From contig NZ_KZ679039.1 of the NCBI RefSeq assembly GCF_003024195.1, positions 536,285 to 600,284 of the forward strand: 64,000 bases of DNA, written 5' to 3'. The translations under genes were made by a program, and so were the position numbers. The notes under the pieces are model-generated. The model saw nothing but the letters and a program-made list of their open reading frames with translations, made no database searches and had not been told where the DNA came from. The first letter of the stretch is position 1. The number at the start of each line of letters is the position of its first letter. Positions 20,123 through 27,883 of the stretch are shown here, piece by piece. The DNA comes from Streptomyces dioscori (GTDB lineage Bacteria; Actinomycetota; Actinomycetes; Streptomycetales; Streptomycetaceae).

Positions 20123-20839
20123 GTGACGTTCTGGACCAGGACCGCCGGTGTCGCGGCCCTGTTGCTCGCCGCGACCGGCTGCACCGCGGAGACGACCGGT
20201 GCCGCCGGACCCCAGGAGCCGGCGGCCGCGGGCGGAGCGGCCCTCACCGCGGTCGACTCACTGACCGTCAAAGGCCGGGCGCCCAAGACGGGTTACGACC
20301 GGGACAAGTTCGGCACCGCCTGGGCCGACACCGACTCGAACGGCTGCGACACCCGCGACGACATCCTCAAACGCGACTTGAAGGAGGTGACGTTCAGCGA
20401 CGGCGACTGCAGCGTGCGATCGGGGACGCTCGATCCCGACCCGTACACCGACACGGACGTCACCTTCATACGCGGCGGGCGCAGCGAGGTCGACATAGAC
20501 CATCTCGTCGCCCTGTCGGACGCCTGGCAGAAGGGCGCCGGGAAATGGGACGCGAGCAAGCGGATAGCGCTGGCCAACGACCCGCTGAACCTCCTCGCCG
20601 TCGACGCCGGACGCAACCGCAGCAAGGGTGACGGGGACACCGCGACCTGGCTCCCGCCGCACAAGGCGTACCGCTGCACGTACGTGGCCCGGCAGGTGGC
20701 CGTGAAGAAGAAGTACGAGCTGTGGGTCACCGACGCGGAGAAGGCCGCGATGAAGAAGGTGCTGGCCACCTGCCCGGGGCAGAAGCTCCCCACGGGCGGG
20801 ACACCGACGCGGGCGCCGAGCCGGTTCCACGCGGACTGA
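20123..20839 (+). CDS. Secreted HNH-family (DUF1524) nuclease lipoprotein
   Basis: 238 residues from GTG, with AAGAAGGAG upstream. A signal peptide ends in the lipobox LAATGC, so the mature protein should be lipid-anchored at the outer face of the membrane. The C-terminal half carries the DUF1524/GmrSD-type HNH motif: VDIDHLVAL with the catalytic His, then LANDPLNLLAV and GRNRSKGD, which supply the Asn and metal ligands. These secreted nucleases probably degrade extracellular DNA for nutrients or defence. A gene alone in its transcription unit, between mfd and an acetyltransferase. Confidence 0.88.
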   Translation: MTFWTRTAGVAALLLAATGCTAETTGAAGPQEPAAAGGAALTAVDSLTVKGRAPKTGYDRDKFGTAWADTDSNGCDTRDDILKRDLKEVTFSDGDCSVRSGTLDPDPYTDTDVTFIRGGRSEVDIDHLVALSDAWQKGAGKWDASKRIALANDPLNLLAVDAGRNRSKGDGDTATWLPPHKAYRCTYVARQVAVKKKYELWVTDAEKAAMKKVLATCPGQKLPTGGTPTRAPSRFHAD

Positions 20840-20918
20840 CGGAGGCGCTCCGTGCGAGGCGGTTCCGTGCCGGAAAAGCGGTTTCACCGGGGCCGGTGCG
20901 GTGCCTACCGTGTCCGCC

Positions 20919-21662
20919 ATGGTGCTGAGAATCGCGAGCCTCGCCGAGCGTCCGGAGATGTACGACGCGGTGGTGGGGATGGCCGACACCTGGCCCGAGT
21001 TCATCCGCAACGACCTCGTCGGCAACGCGCACTACGGCCGGATCGCCGGGGAACTGCCGGAGTACGTGCTGTTCGCCGAGGACGAGGGCGGTGACGTGGT
21101 CGCGCACGCCTACAGCGTGCCGTTCGCCCTCGGGGACGAGGGTCCGGGCGTGCTGCCGGCCCGGGGCTGGGACGAGGTGCTGGTGTGGGCGTTCGGTGAC
21201 CTGCGCAAGGGCGTCGCGCCCGACACCGTCAGCGCCATCTCGATCGTCGTCGCCCCGCACGCCCAGGGCACCGGCCTGTCGGCGCGGATGCTCTCGGCGA
21301 TGCGCGACAACGCCCGTGCCAGGGGATTCGGCGAGGTCGTCGCGCCGGTGCGGCCGAGCGCGAAGCATAGAGAACCGTGGGCGGCGATGGAGGAGTACGC
21401 GTTCCGGACGCGCGAGGACGGGCTGCCGCACGACCCGTGGCTGCGGGTCCACGTCAGGGCGGGCGGGCGCATCGAGGCGGTGGCACCGGCGTCGATGACC
21501 GTCGCCGCGTCGCTGGACGAGTGGCGGGAGTGGACGGGGCTGCCGTTCGACAAGGAGGGCCGTATCGAGGTGCCCGGCGCGCTGGTGCCGGTGCACTGCG
21601 AGCCGGCGCTCGGGTACGCGGTGTACGTCGAGCCCAACGTATGGGTACGGCACGCCCTTTGA
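20919..21662 (+). CDS. GNAT-like N-acetyltransferase
   Basis: 247 residues. The acetyl-CoA binding motif A is seen as ISIVVAPHAQGTGLSARML, followed by helix RDNARARGF and VVAPVRPSAKHREP. A C-terminal extension of about 90 residues beyond the usual GNAT core contains PWLRVHVRAGGRIEAVAPASM and ends in beta-rich sequence. I chose ATG 20919 rather than GTG 20901 because a TACCGT hexamer at 20906-20911 lies exactly 7 bases before this ATG, which fits a leaderless transcript. The substrate cannot be predicted. Confidence 0.75.
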   Translation: MVLRIASLAERPEMYDAVVGMADTWPEFIRNDLVGNAHYGRIAGELPEYVLFAEDEGGDVVAHAYSVPFALGDEGPGVLPARGWDEVLVWAFGDLRKGVAPDTVSAISIVVAPHAQGTGLSARMLSAMRDNARARGFGEVVAPVRPSAKHREPWAAMEEYAFRTREDGLPHDPWLRVHVRAGGRIEAVAPASMTVAASLDEWREWTGLPFDKEGRIEVPGALVPVHCEPALGYAVYVEPNVWVRHAL

Positions 21663-21664
21663 GA

Positions 21665-21684
21665 CGTGCCCCCCCGTGGGCACG
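21665..21684. terminator. Weak bidirectional stem-loop
   Basis: A 7-bp inverted repeat CGTGCCC/GGGCACG lies 2 bases after the acetyltransferase stop and between two convergent genes. Short tandem copies of CCTTCGCGCCGGG follow at 21720-21748. Read as a probable shared terminator. Confidence 0.4.
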
Positions 21685-21759
21685 CCTCGCCGGGTTCTCT
21701 CGCCGGGCTTTCGCGCTGAGCCTTCGCGCCGGGCCTTCGCGCCGGGCCTCCGGAGCCTG

Positions 21760-22506
21760 TCAGCCGCCCAGCGCGTCCAGGTCGAGGATCTTGCCCTCGG
21801 GGGTCTCGGCGGGGACCGGTGTGTCGAAGTCGCCGAAGGTGACCGTGCCCGGGTCCTTGGCGGACTTGCTGACGACCTTCAGCAGGTAGGGCTTGCCCTC
21901 GGTGGCGACGGACAGCGTGTACGTGTCGTTGCCGTCCTTCTCGTGCAGGACGATCGCCGGGGTGCCGTCGACCGTGGTCGTCCTTCCGCGGGTGGCGTCG
22001 GAGCTGACGTCCTGGAAGTCCGCGAGGACGGTGTCGAGGTCGCAGAAGCCGGCGATCTCCTTGGCGTCCGAGCCCTTCGCGGACATCTTGGTCCACTTGC
22101 CGGCCAGCATGGCCACCACGCCGTCCGTCTCCTCCTTCGGCGCGTCCTCGTCCTGGGCGCGGAGGAACTTCTCGTCGTACTTCATGTAGAGGGTGTCGCC
22201 GGTCATGATCAGCTGGGCCTCGCCCTCGCCGTCGGCGCTCATCGTGCCGGCGCACCGGCCCTTCTTGTCGAGGGCCATGTCGAGGTCGATGCGGCTGCCG
22301 TCGTCGTCGACGATGTCGCCCTTCATGCGCAGCGACGAGGCGTTCGAGGTGGCCTCCACGGCCCGGTCGGCGATCTCACCGCCGGTCAGCCCGGCGAACG
22401 GGCCCTTCGGCTTGCTGTCGGCCTTGTCCTCGCCGGGCAGGCACCCGGTGAGGGAGGCGGTGGCCGCGGCGGCCAGGCAGAGGGCGGCAAGTGCGGTGCG
22501 ACGCAT
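21760..22506 (-). CDS. LppX/LprG-like secreted lipoprotein
   Basis: 248 residues from the ATG at 22506, which follows AAGGAA; an in-frame ATG five codons earlier lacks a site. The signal peptide ends in lipobox SLTGC, so the protein is lipid-anchored outside the membrane. The remainder, with repeated antiparallel beta patterns (SSLRMKGDIVDDDGSRIDLD, GDTLYMKYDEKF, KPYLLKVVSKSAKDPGTVTF), fits the LolA/LppX half-barrel fold that carries lipids in mycobacteria. Its actual ligand is unknown. It is divergent from the methylase-like gene, and a perfect inverted repeat sits between them. Confidence 0.8.
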   Translation of the reverse strand: MRRTALAALCLAAAATASLTGCLPGEDKADSKPKGPFAGLTGGEIADRAVEATSNASSLRMKGDIVDDDGSRIDLDMALDKKGRCAGTMSADGEGEAQLIMTGDTLYMKYDEKFLRAQDEDAPKEETDGVVAMLAGKWTKMSAKGSDAKEIAGFCDLDTVLADFQDVSSDATRGRTTTVDGTPAIVLHEKDGNDTYTLSVATEGKPYLLKVVSKSAKDPGTVTFGDFDTPVPAETPEGKILDLDALGG

Positions 22507-22553
22507 GACGGTTTCCTTCAAAGTCGAGGTGGTGGGTCAATCACAGCAGAGCT

Positions 22554-22579
22554 TGTGAACCGAGTCAACACGGTTCACA
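22554..22579. promoter_or_regulatory. Inverted repeat, candidate operator between divergent genes
   Basis: TGTGAACCG, 8 bases, CGGTTCACA: perfect 9-bp arms. It lies 48 bases upstream of the lipoprotein start and about 120 bases upstream of the methylase-like gene. A likely -10 hexamer TATGCT for the rightward gene is at 22629-22634. The downstream protein has an N-terminal HTH and is a natural candidate to bind here. Confidence 0.6.
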
Positions 22580-22700
22580 GGGATGGTTGTGTACACGGCC
22601 GTGAATGGGTAGACCTTGCCTACGTCGTTATGCTCGACGCCACACCTGGGACGGACGTCGCACCGGACGGACGTCACACCGGACGACGGGAGTTGAGCGG

Positions 22701-24755
22701 GTGCAGGAGAACGGGACAGAGGTCACCGCGGCCGGGATCGCCCGGCTCGCCGGAGTCGGCCGCGCAGCCGTCAGCAACTGGCGCCGCCGCCACGCCGACT
22801 TCCCCAAGCCCGTCGGCGGCACCGAGACCAGCCCCTCCTTCGCGCTCACCGAGATCGAGGACTGGCTGCGCGCCCAGGGCAAACTGGCCGAGGTCCCCCT
22901 GCGCGAGCGCGTCTGGCAGCAGGTCGCCGGACACCCGCACGGCCCGGTCACCGCACTGATCCACGTCGGCTGCGCTCTCCTGCTCGTCCACGACCGGCCC
23001 ACGGTCTGGCTGGAGGTGAGCGCCGGCTCCGACGCCCGCCTCGCCGAACTGCTGCCCGCCCCCCTCGACCAGGTCCTCACCCCGCGCTTCGGCGCGATCC
23101 GCAAACGGGCCGTCGCCACACCGACCGCCGACCGACTGCGGGCGTCCGCACCCCTGTTGCGCGCCGCGGCCGAACTCGCCGCCGAACTGGACGCGCGCAA
23201 GGCGTACGAGTTCCTGCTCGGCCGGCACCTCGACGCGAACCCCCGGCAGTACACGCTCACGCCGCCCGGCCTCGCCGCCCTGATGGCCGACCTCGCCGGA
23301 CCGGCCACCACCGTCCTCGACCCGGCATGCGGCACCGGCGCCCTGCTGCGCGCGGTGGCGGCCGCACAGGGCACGTCCGCCCCCGAGGAGCAGCACCTCG
23401 ACGGCCAGGACAGCGCACCCGAGCTGGCGGCCCTGACGGCACTGCGCCTCGCCCTCCACACCCGCGCCGTGGTCCGCACCGCGGCGGCCGACACCCTGCG
23501 CGAGGACGCGTTCAACAGCCTCCGGGCCGACGCCGTCGTGTGCCACCCGCCGTTCAACGAGCGCAACTGGGGGCACGACGAACTGGCCTACGACCCCCGC
23601 TGGGAGTACGGCTTCCCGGCCCGTACGGAATCGGAACTGGCCTGGGTGCAGCACGCGCTGGCCCGCCTCAGGGAAGGCGGTGTCGCCGTCCTCCTGATGC
23701 CGCCCGCCGCCGCGTCCCGCCGCTCGGGCCGCCGTATCCGCGCCGATCTGCTGCGCCGCGGCGCCCTGCGCGCGGTGATCGCCCTGCCGCCGGGCGCGGC
23801 ACCCCCGTACAACCTCCCCCTGCACCTGTGGGTGCTGCGCAGGCCCGCCCTCGGCGCACAGACCGCGCAGCCCGAGGTGCTCCTCGCCGACACGGGCGTG
23901 TACACCGCGGACAGCCGCGGCGGCCTCGACTGGCAGGCCGTGCGCACCGCCGTCCTCGACGCCTGGCGTCCCTTCGACCGCACCGGCACCGTGGCGGAGC
24001 AGCCGGGTCTCAGCCGCTGCGTGCCGGTCATCGAACTCCTCGACGACGACGTCGACCTGGCCCCGGCCCGCCATCTGCCGCCCTCCGCGGCCGACGGCGG
24101 CGCGGAGCAACTGACCGACGTGCGCCGGAGCCTGGGCGAGACCCTCCGGCTGACCGACCGTCTCACCCCGCCTCCCGTCGAGCCGCGCCCGCCCGTCCGC
24201 CGGCCGCTCACCACGATCGGCGAACTCGCGCGCGGGGGCGCACTCCAGCTGCGTACGGGAGGAAACGGCGGCCACGCGCGTGTGCCCGTCCTCACCGACC
24301 ATGACGTCCTCGCCGGAGCGGCACCTTCCGGGTCGCTGCCCGAGAGCGACGAGGAGGCCGAGCTCACCGAGGCGGGGGACGTCGTCGTGCCCGTGCTCGG
24401 CGGCGGCTCCGTCGCACGCGTGGTCGACGAGGCGACCGCGGGCGCGGCCCTCGGCCGCAACCTCGTGCTGCTGCGGCCCGACCCGGCCGCGCTCGACCCG
24501 TGGTTCCTCGCCGGTTTCCTGCGGGGCACCGCCAACAACCGCCAGGCCAGCAGCTACGCGTCCACCGCGACCCGGCTCGACGTACGCCGCCTCCAACTGC
24601 CCCGGCTGCCCCTGGAACAGCAGCGTGTCTACGGCGAACGCTTCCGCGCGCTCGCCGAGTTCGAGGAGACGCTGCGGCTCGCGGGACGCCTCGGTGAGCA
24701 GCTGGTCCGCGGCATGTACGACGGCCTGACGGACGGCACGGTCGAGCCCGGCTGA
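22701..24755 (+). CDS. HTH + HsdM-like methylase + HsdS-like fusion
   Basis: 684 residues from GTG 22701. Residues 1-60 form a MerR-like/AlpA-like HTH (AAGIARLAGVGRAAVSNWRRRH). Residues ~190-420 resemble the N6-adenine methylase fold of type I HsdM: a helical LLGRHLDANPRQYTLTPPGL lead, then SAM motif I VLDPACGTGALL. The catalytic motif IV, normally NPPF/NPPY, reads HPPF at residues 282-285. The C-terminal ~180 residues look like an HsdS target-recognition half (GDVVVPVLGGGSVARVV and later LPRLPLEQQRVYGERFRAL). No HsdR or other restriction gene is nearby. I read it as a restriction-derived regulator or a solitary methylase with altered catalysis; which of the two is open. Confidence 0.85.
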   Translation: MQENGTEVTAAGIARLAGVGRAAVSNWRRRHADFPKPVGGTETSPSFALTEIEDWLRAQGKLAEVPLRERVWQQVAGHPHGPVTALIHVGCALLLVHDRPTVWLEVSAGSDARLAELLPAPLDQVLTPRFGAIRKRAVATPTADRLRASAPLLRAAAELAAELDARKAYEFLLGRHLDANPRQYTLTPPGLAALMADLAGPATTVLDPACGTGALLRAVAAAQGTSAPEEQHLDGQDSAPELAALTALRLALHTRAVVRTAAADTLREDAFNSLRADAVVCHPPFNERNWGHDELAYDPRWEYGFPARTESELAWVQHALARLREGGVAVLLMPPAAASRRSGRRIRADLLRRGALRAVIALPPGAAPPYNLPLHLWVLRRPALGAQTAQPEVLLADTGVYTADSRGGLDWQAVRTAVLDAWRPFDRTGTVAEQPGLSRCVPVIELLDDDVDLAPARHLPPSAADGGAEQLTDVRRSLGETLRLTDRLTPPPVEPRPPVRRPLTTIGELARGGALQLRTGGNGGHARVPVLTDHDVLAGAAPSGSLPESDEEAELTEAGDVVVPVLGGGSVARVVDEATAGAALGRNLVLLRPDPAALDPWFLAGFLRGTANNRQASSYASTATRLDVRRLQLPRLPLEQQRVYGERFRALAEFEETLRLAGRLGEQLVRGMYDGLTDGTVEPG

Positions 24756-24897
24756 GGCCCGTGGGACGGACGCGGTGACCAGCCCGACAACGGTTCGGTA
24801 CAACCCTGGACCAGTTGTCCTTGTCGGCCTATACGCTCGGACTCCGCACTTGTACGTCCCTACTCCGTCCGTCCCCATCAGGCTTCCAGGAGCAACC

Positions 24898-25494
24898 ATG
24901 CAAGGCCACGGCCCCGCGCTGCCGGTGAAGCCGCCACCCCCGACCGGGCTGCTGGTCCTCCTGCGTGTGCTCTTCGTGGGGATCGCCGTGTGCAGCTTCG
25001 GCCTGCTCGGCTGGGTGATGATGCTGCGCCTGGCGCTCGTGACCCGCAAATCGCTCGACTGGGGCCTCCTGGTGGCCACTTTCGCGGCCGAGGCACTCGG
25101 TCTCGTCCTGATCGGCACCGAGCCCGGCGAGGAGATCCACACCCCGGGCGGATGGACGGGCCTGGCCCTGCTCGTCGGCTCCCTCGTCCCCGCGATCTCG
25201 TACTACCTCGCGGCGGAGATCCGCCACTTCCACACACTGGAGTACGCCCACCGGACGTACGCGGGCGGCGGGCAGCTCCCGGCGCACACCTACGGCTACC
25301 CGCAGCCCCCGTACGCCGCCGCGACCGGACCGCACACGCCGGTGCCGCAGATGGCTCCGACACCCCGGCCCCCGTCCTCCGCGCCGACTCCGACCCCGCC
25401 GCCGCAGCGCCCCGCGCCCGCCCGGATCGACCAGGTGCGCGCCGAGCTCGACGAGCTGAGCGACTATCTCCGTAAGCACGAGGACGGCAGGTGA
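24898..25494 (+). CDS. Membrane protein with Pro-rich tail, coupled to kinase gene
   Basis: 198 residues from ATG 24898, with CCAGGAG 6 bases upstream; the frame stays open to 24775 but without a good site. Three or four hydrophobic segments (about residues 17-42, 54-72, 85-107) are followed by a Pro/Ala/Thr-rich region with many PTP and PPP runs and a short C-terminal helix (QVRAELDELSDYLRKHE). Its stop overlaps the start of the Ser/Thr kinase by 4 bases (GTGA). The Thr-rich tail could be a phosphorylation substrate of that kinase; this is inference from position. Confidence 0.75.
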   Translation: MQGHGPALPVKPPPPTGLLVLLRVLFVGIAVCSFGLLGWVMMLRLALVTRKSLDWGLLVATFAAEALGLVLIGTEPGEEIHTPGGWTGLALLVGSLVPAISYYLAAEIRHFHTLEYAHRTYAGGGQLPAHTYGYPQPPYAAATGPHTPVPQMAPTPRPPSSAPTPTPPPQRPAPARIDQVRAELDELSDYLRKHEDGR

Positions 25495-27014
25495 CCGTGG
25501 CGTCGGGGCGGGTGATCACCGGGCGCTACGAACTGTCCACGCTCATCGGGCAGGGCGGCATGGGCCAGGTGTGGACGGCGTACGACCAGCGCCTCGACCG
25601 GCGGGTCGCCGTGAAGCTGCTGCGGCCCGACAAGGTCGCGGGCCAGGAGGCCGACGAGCTGCGCCGCCGCTTCGTGCGCGAGTGCCGTGTCACCGCGCAG
25701 GTCGACCACCCCGGCCTGGTCACGGTCCACGACGCGGGCAGCGAGGGCGAGGAACTGTTCCTCGTCATGCAGTACGTCGACGGGGCCGACCTCGCCGACC
25801 ACCTCGCCGAGCACGACCCCTACCCGTGGCAGTGGGCCGTCTCGGTCGCCGCGCAACTGTGCGCCGTGCTCTCCGCCGTGCACGCCGTGCCGATCGTCCA
25901 CCGCGACCTCAAACCGCGGAACGTGATGATCAAGCAGGACGGCACGGTCACCGTCCTCGACCTCGGCGTGGCGTCCGTGATGGACACCGACACCACCCGC
26001 CTCACGCACACCGGTTCACCCATCGGATCGCCCGCCTACATGGCCCCCGAGCAGGCGATGGGCGGCGCGGTCGGCCCGTACACCGACCTGTACGCGCTCG
26101 GCGTGCTGCTGCACGAACTGCTCAGCGGGGACGTGCCGTTCTCCGGATCGACCGCCCTCGGCGTGCTGCACCGCCACCTCTACGAGCCGCCCCTGCCGGT
26201 CCGCCGGCTGCGCCCCGAGGTGCCCGAGGCGCTCGAAGCCCTCGTGCTGCGACTGCTCTCCAAGGACCCCCAGCACCGCCCCGACTCCGCGCAGGAGACG
26301 TACGAGCAACTGCTGCCGCTGCTCCCCGCGCGCGGGATCCCGTCCGGCGGGCCGCTCGACCCCACGCGCCCCTTCCTGCGCCCGCACGCCCCCTGGCCGG
26401 ACCGCGCCCGCACCCCCGCGGCACAGCCGCAGGCCTCGCCCGCCGTCGAGAAGCCCGATGTCGCGGGAGCCGTCGACGAGGTCAAGCGGCTCCTCGGCGA
26501 GGGCCGCATCACCCAGGCCGTCGACATCCTCGGCCAGATACTCCCGGCAGCCGCCGCCCAGCACGGTGAGCACTCACCGGTCGTCCGCACCCTGCGCAAG
26601 CAGTACGCGGCCACGCTGATGGACGACGGCCAGTACCGCCGCGCCCTGCCCGAACTGCGCCGCCTCGCCGACGAACGCGCCACCGAGGCGGGCCAGGCCG
26701 ACCCGCAGTCCCTGCGCTTCCGCTACGAGGCCGCCCAGTGCCTCGAACAGCTCGGCGAACCGGCGGCGGCCCTCGCCGAGTACCGCGCGCTGCTGCCGTA
26801 CTACGAGAACCAGTACGTCGCCCAGGACGCCGAACTGTCCTTCGAGGTACGCCGCCGCATCGGCCATCTGCTCCTCGCGCTCGGCGACCGGGCCGCCGCC
26901 CACGACACACTGGCCCGGCTTCGGTACGACGTCGAACGGCTGCGGGGCCCCGGCCATCCGCTCGTCGGCGACATCGGCCGGACCCTGCAGTGGCTGGGCC
27001 AGGTCCGCGGCTGA
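25491..27014 (+). CDS. Ser/Thr protein kinase with C-terminal TPR region
   Basis: 507 residues. The Hanks-type kinase domain covers about 8-275: Gly loop IGQGGMGQVW, catalytic Lys in VAVKLL, catalytic loop HRDLKPRNVM, DLGVAS in place of DFG, activation segment GSPIGSPAYMAPEQ. There is no transmembrane helix and no PASTA domain; instead residues ~315-500 are helical repeats like TPRs (EVKRLLGEGRITQAVDILGQ, YRRALPELRRLADE, ALAEYRALLPYYENQ). It is probably cytosolic and works through the coupled membrane protein just upstream. The DFG-to-DLG change is tolerated in many active kinases. Confidence 0.92.
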   Translation: MTVASGRVITGRYELSTLIGQGGMGQVWTAYDQRLDRRVAVKLLRPDKVAGQEADELRRRFVRECRVTAQVDHPGLVTVHDAGSEGEELFLVMQYVDGADLADHLAEHDPYPWQWAVSVAAQLCAVLSAVHAVPIVHRDLKPRNVMIKQDGTVTVLDLGVASVMDTDTTRLTHTGSPIGSPAYMAPEQAMGGAVGPYTDLYALGVLLHELLSGDVPFSGSTALGVLHRHLYEPPLPVRRLRPEVPEALEALVLRLLSKDPQHRPDSAQETYEQLLPLLPARGIPSGGPLDPTRPFLRPHAPWPDRARTPAAQPQASPAVEKPDVAGAVDEVKRLLGEGRITQAVDILGQILPAAAAQHGEHSPVVRTLRKQYAATLMDDGQYRRALPELRRLADERATEAGQADPQSLRFRYEAAQCLEQLGEPAAALAEYRALLPYYENQYVAQDAELSFEVRRRIGHLLLALGDRAAAHDTLARLRYDVERLRGPGHPLVGDIGRTLQWLGQVRG

Positions 27015-27130
27015 ACCACGCGCGCGTGGGACGGTGCCCGATGTGACGGTGCCCGAAGTCCAGGCGAATCGTTGGGTCGAATGGGTGGCCGAGAGCCGGT
27101 CCCCTGCCTAACATCGATCACCGCAAGACT

Positions 27131-27148
27131 TTGTGCACCGTCGCACAA
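27131..27148 (+). promoter_or_regulatory. Inverted repeat in leader of SurA-like gene
   Basis: TTGTGC, 6 bases, GCACAA lies 20 bases before the start codon, between a -10-like TAACAT (27109-27114) and the strong AGGAGG site. It could be an operator or a small RNA hairpin that affects translation. Upstream, GACGGTGCCCGA occurs twice (27034-27060). Confidence 0.45.
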
Positions 27149-27168
27149 TCTCCTACAGGAGGTTTTCC

Positions 27169-27816
27169 TTGCACCGCCGCCGTCGCACCGCGTTCCTGCT
27201 CACCGCCGCGCTCACCGCCGCGGCCCCCCTCTTGACCGCCTGTGGCAGCGACGCGCATCCCGGTGCCGCGGCCGTCGTCGGCGACGACCGCATCACGGTC
27301 TCCCAGCTGGAGAACCGGGTGAACGAGGTACGTTCCGCGCAGCGGGCCGCCACCACGGGCGAGGCGCAGTACGAGCAGGCCATCTCCAAGTCCGGCGGCC
27401 TCACCCGCGACACCCTGCACGGCATGGTCCTCGACCGGGTGCTGCACCGCGCCGCCGACGACGCGGACGTGAGCGTCACCCGCAAGGAGATCCAGCAGGC
27501 CCGCACCGGACTGGAACAGCAGGCCGGCGGCGCGAAGGCCCTGGAGGTGAGCTGGCTCCAGCAGTACGGGGTGCCGCCCGAGCGGCTCGACGACAACCTC
27601 CGCGTCCAGATCGAGGCCCAGAAGCTCGCCGCCGCACTCGGTACGGACACCAGCCAGCCGGCCTTCTGGAAGGCGCTGTCCGACGCCTCCAAGAAGCTGG
27701 ACGTCGACCTGAACCCCCGGTACGGCAGCTGGGACGTCGAGAAGAGCAGCCGCGTCGACGCCAAGCTCCCGTGGGTACGCGACATCACGGTGGCGGCGAG
27801 CCAGAAGCCGGCGTGA
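27169..27816 (+). CDS. SurA-like (SurA N domain) lipoprotein
   Basis: 215 residues. The start is the TTG at 27169: CAGGAGG ends 6 bases before it, whereas the upstream GTG at 27133 has no binding site. The signal peptide (HRRRRTAFLLTAALTAAAPLLTACG) ends in lipobox LTAC, so the protein is a lipoprotein of the outer membrane face. The body has the helical SurA/PrsA-N chaperone pattern (ITVSQLENRVNEVRSAQ, LTRDTLHGMVLDRVLHR, VTRKEIQQARTGLEQQ), and there is no PPIase domain. It probably helps fold exported proteins. It is followed at once by mazG. Confidence 0.85.
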   Translation: MHRRRRTAFLLTAALTAAAPLLTACGSDAHPGAAAVVGDDRITVSQLENRVNEVRSAQRAATTGEAQYEQAISKSGGLTRDTLHGMVLDRVLHRAADDADVSVTRKEIQQARTGLEQQAGGAKALEVSWLQQYGVPPERLDDNLRVQIEAQKLAAALGTDTSQPAFWKALSDASKKLDVDLNPRYGSWDVEKSSRVDAKLPWVRDITVAASQKPA

Positions 27817-27883
27817 CCGTCACGGATCCGCCCCGTCCACAGGGCGTGACCTCGATGTCGGTGGCGTGGGTTACGTTCGAGGG

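Noticed and set aside
16024..20286. Open frame of 1420 codons antisense to mfd
   Set aside because: Antisense shadow of mfd, no motif, and it runs through intergenic repeat DNA at both ends.
22701..27014. A BREX or other phage-defence island around the methylase-like gene
   Set aside because: No restriction, translocase, PglZ, BrxL or integrase gene is near; the neighbours are a lipoprotein, a membrane protein, a kinase and a chaperone.
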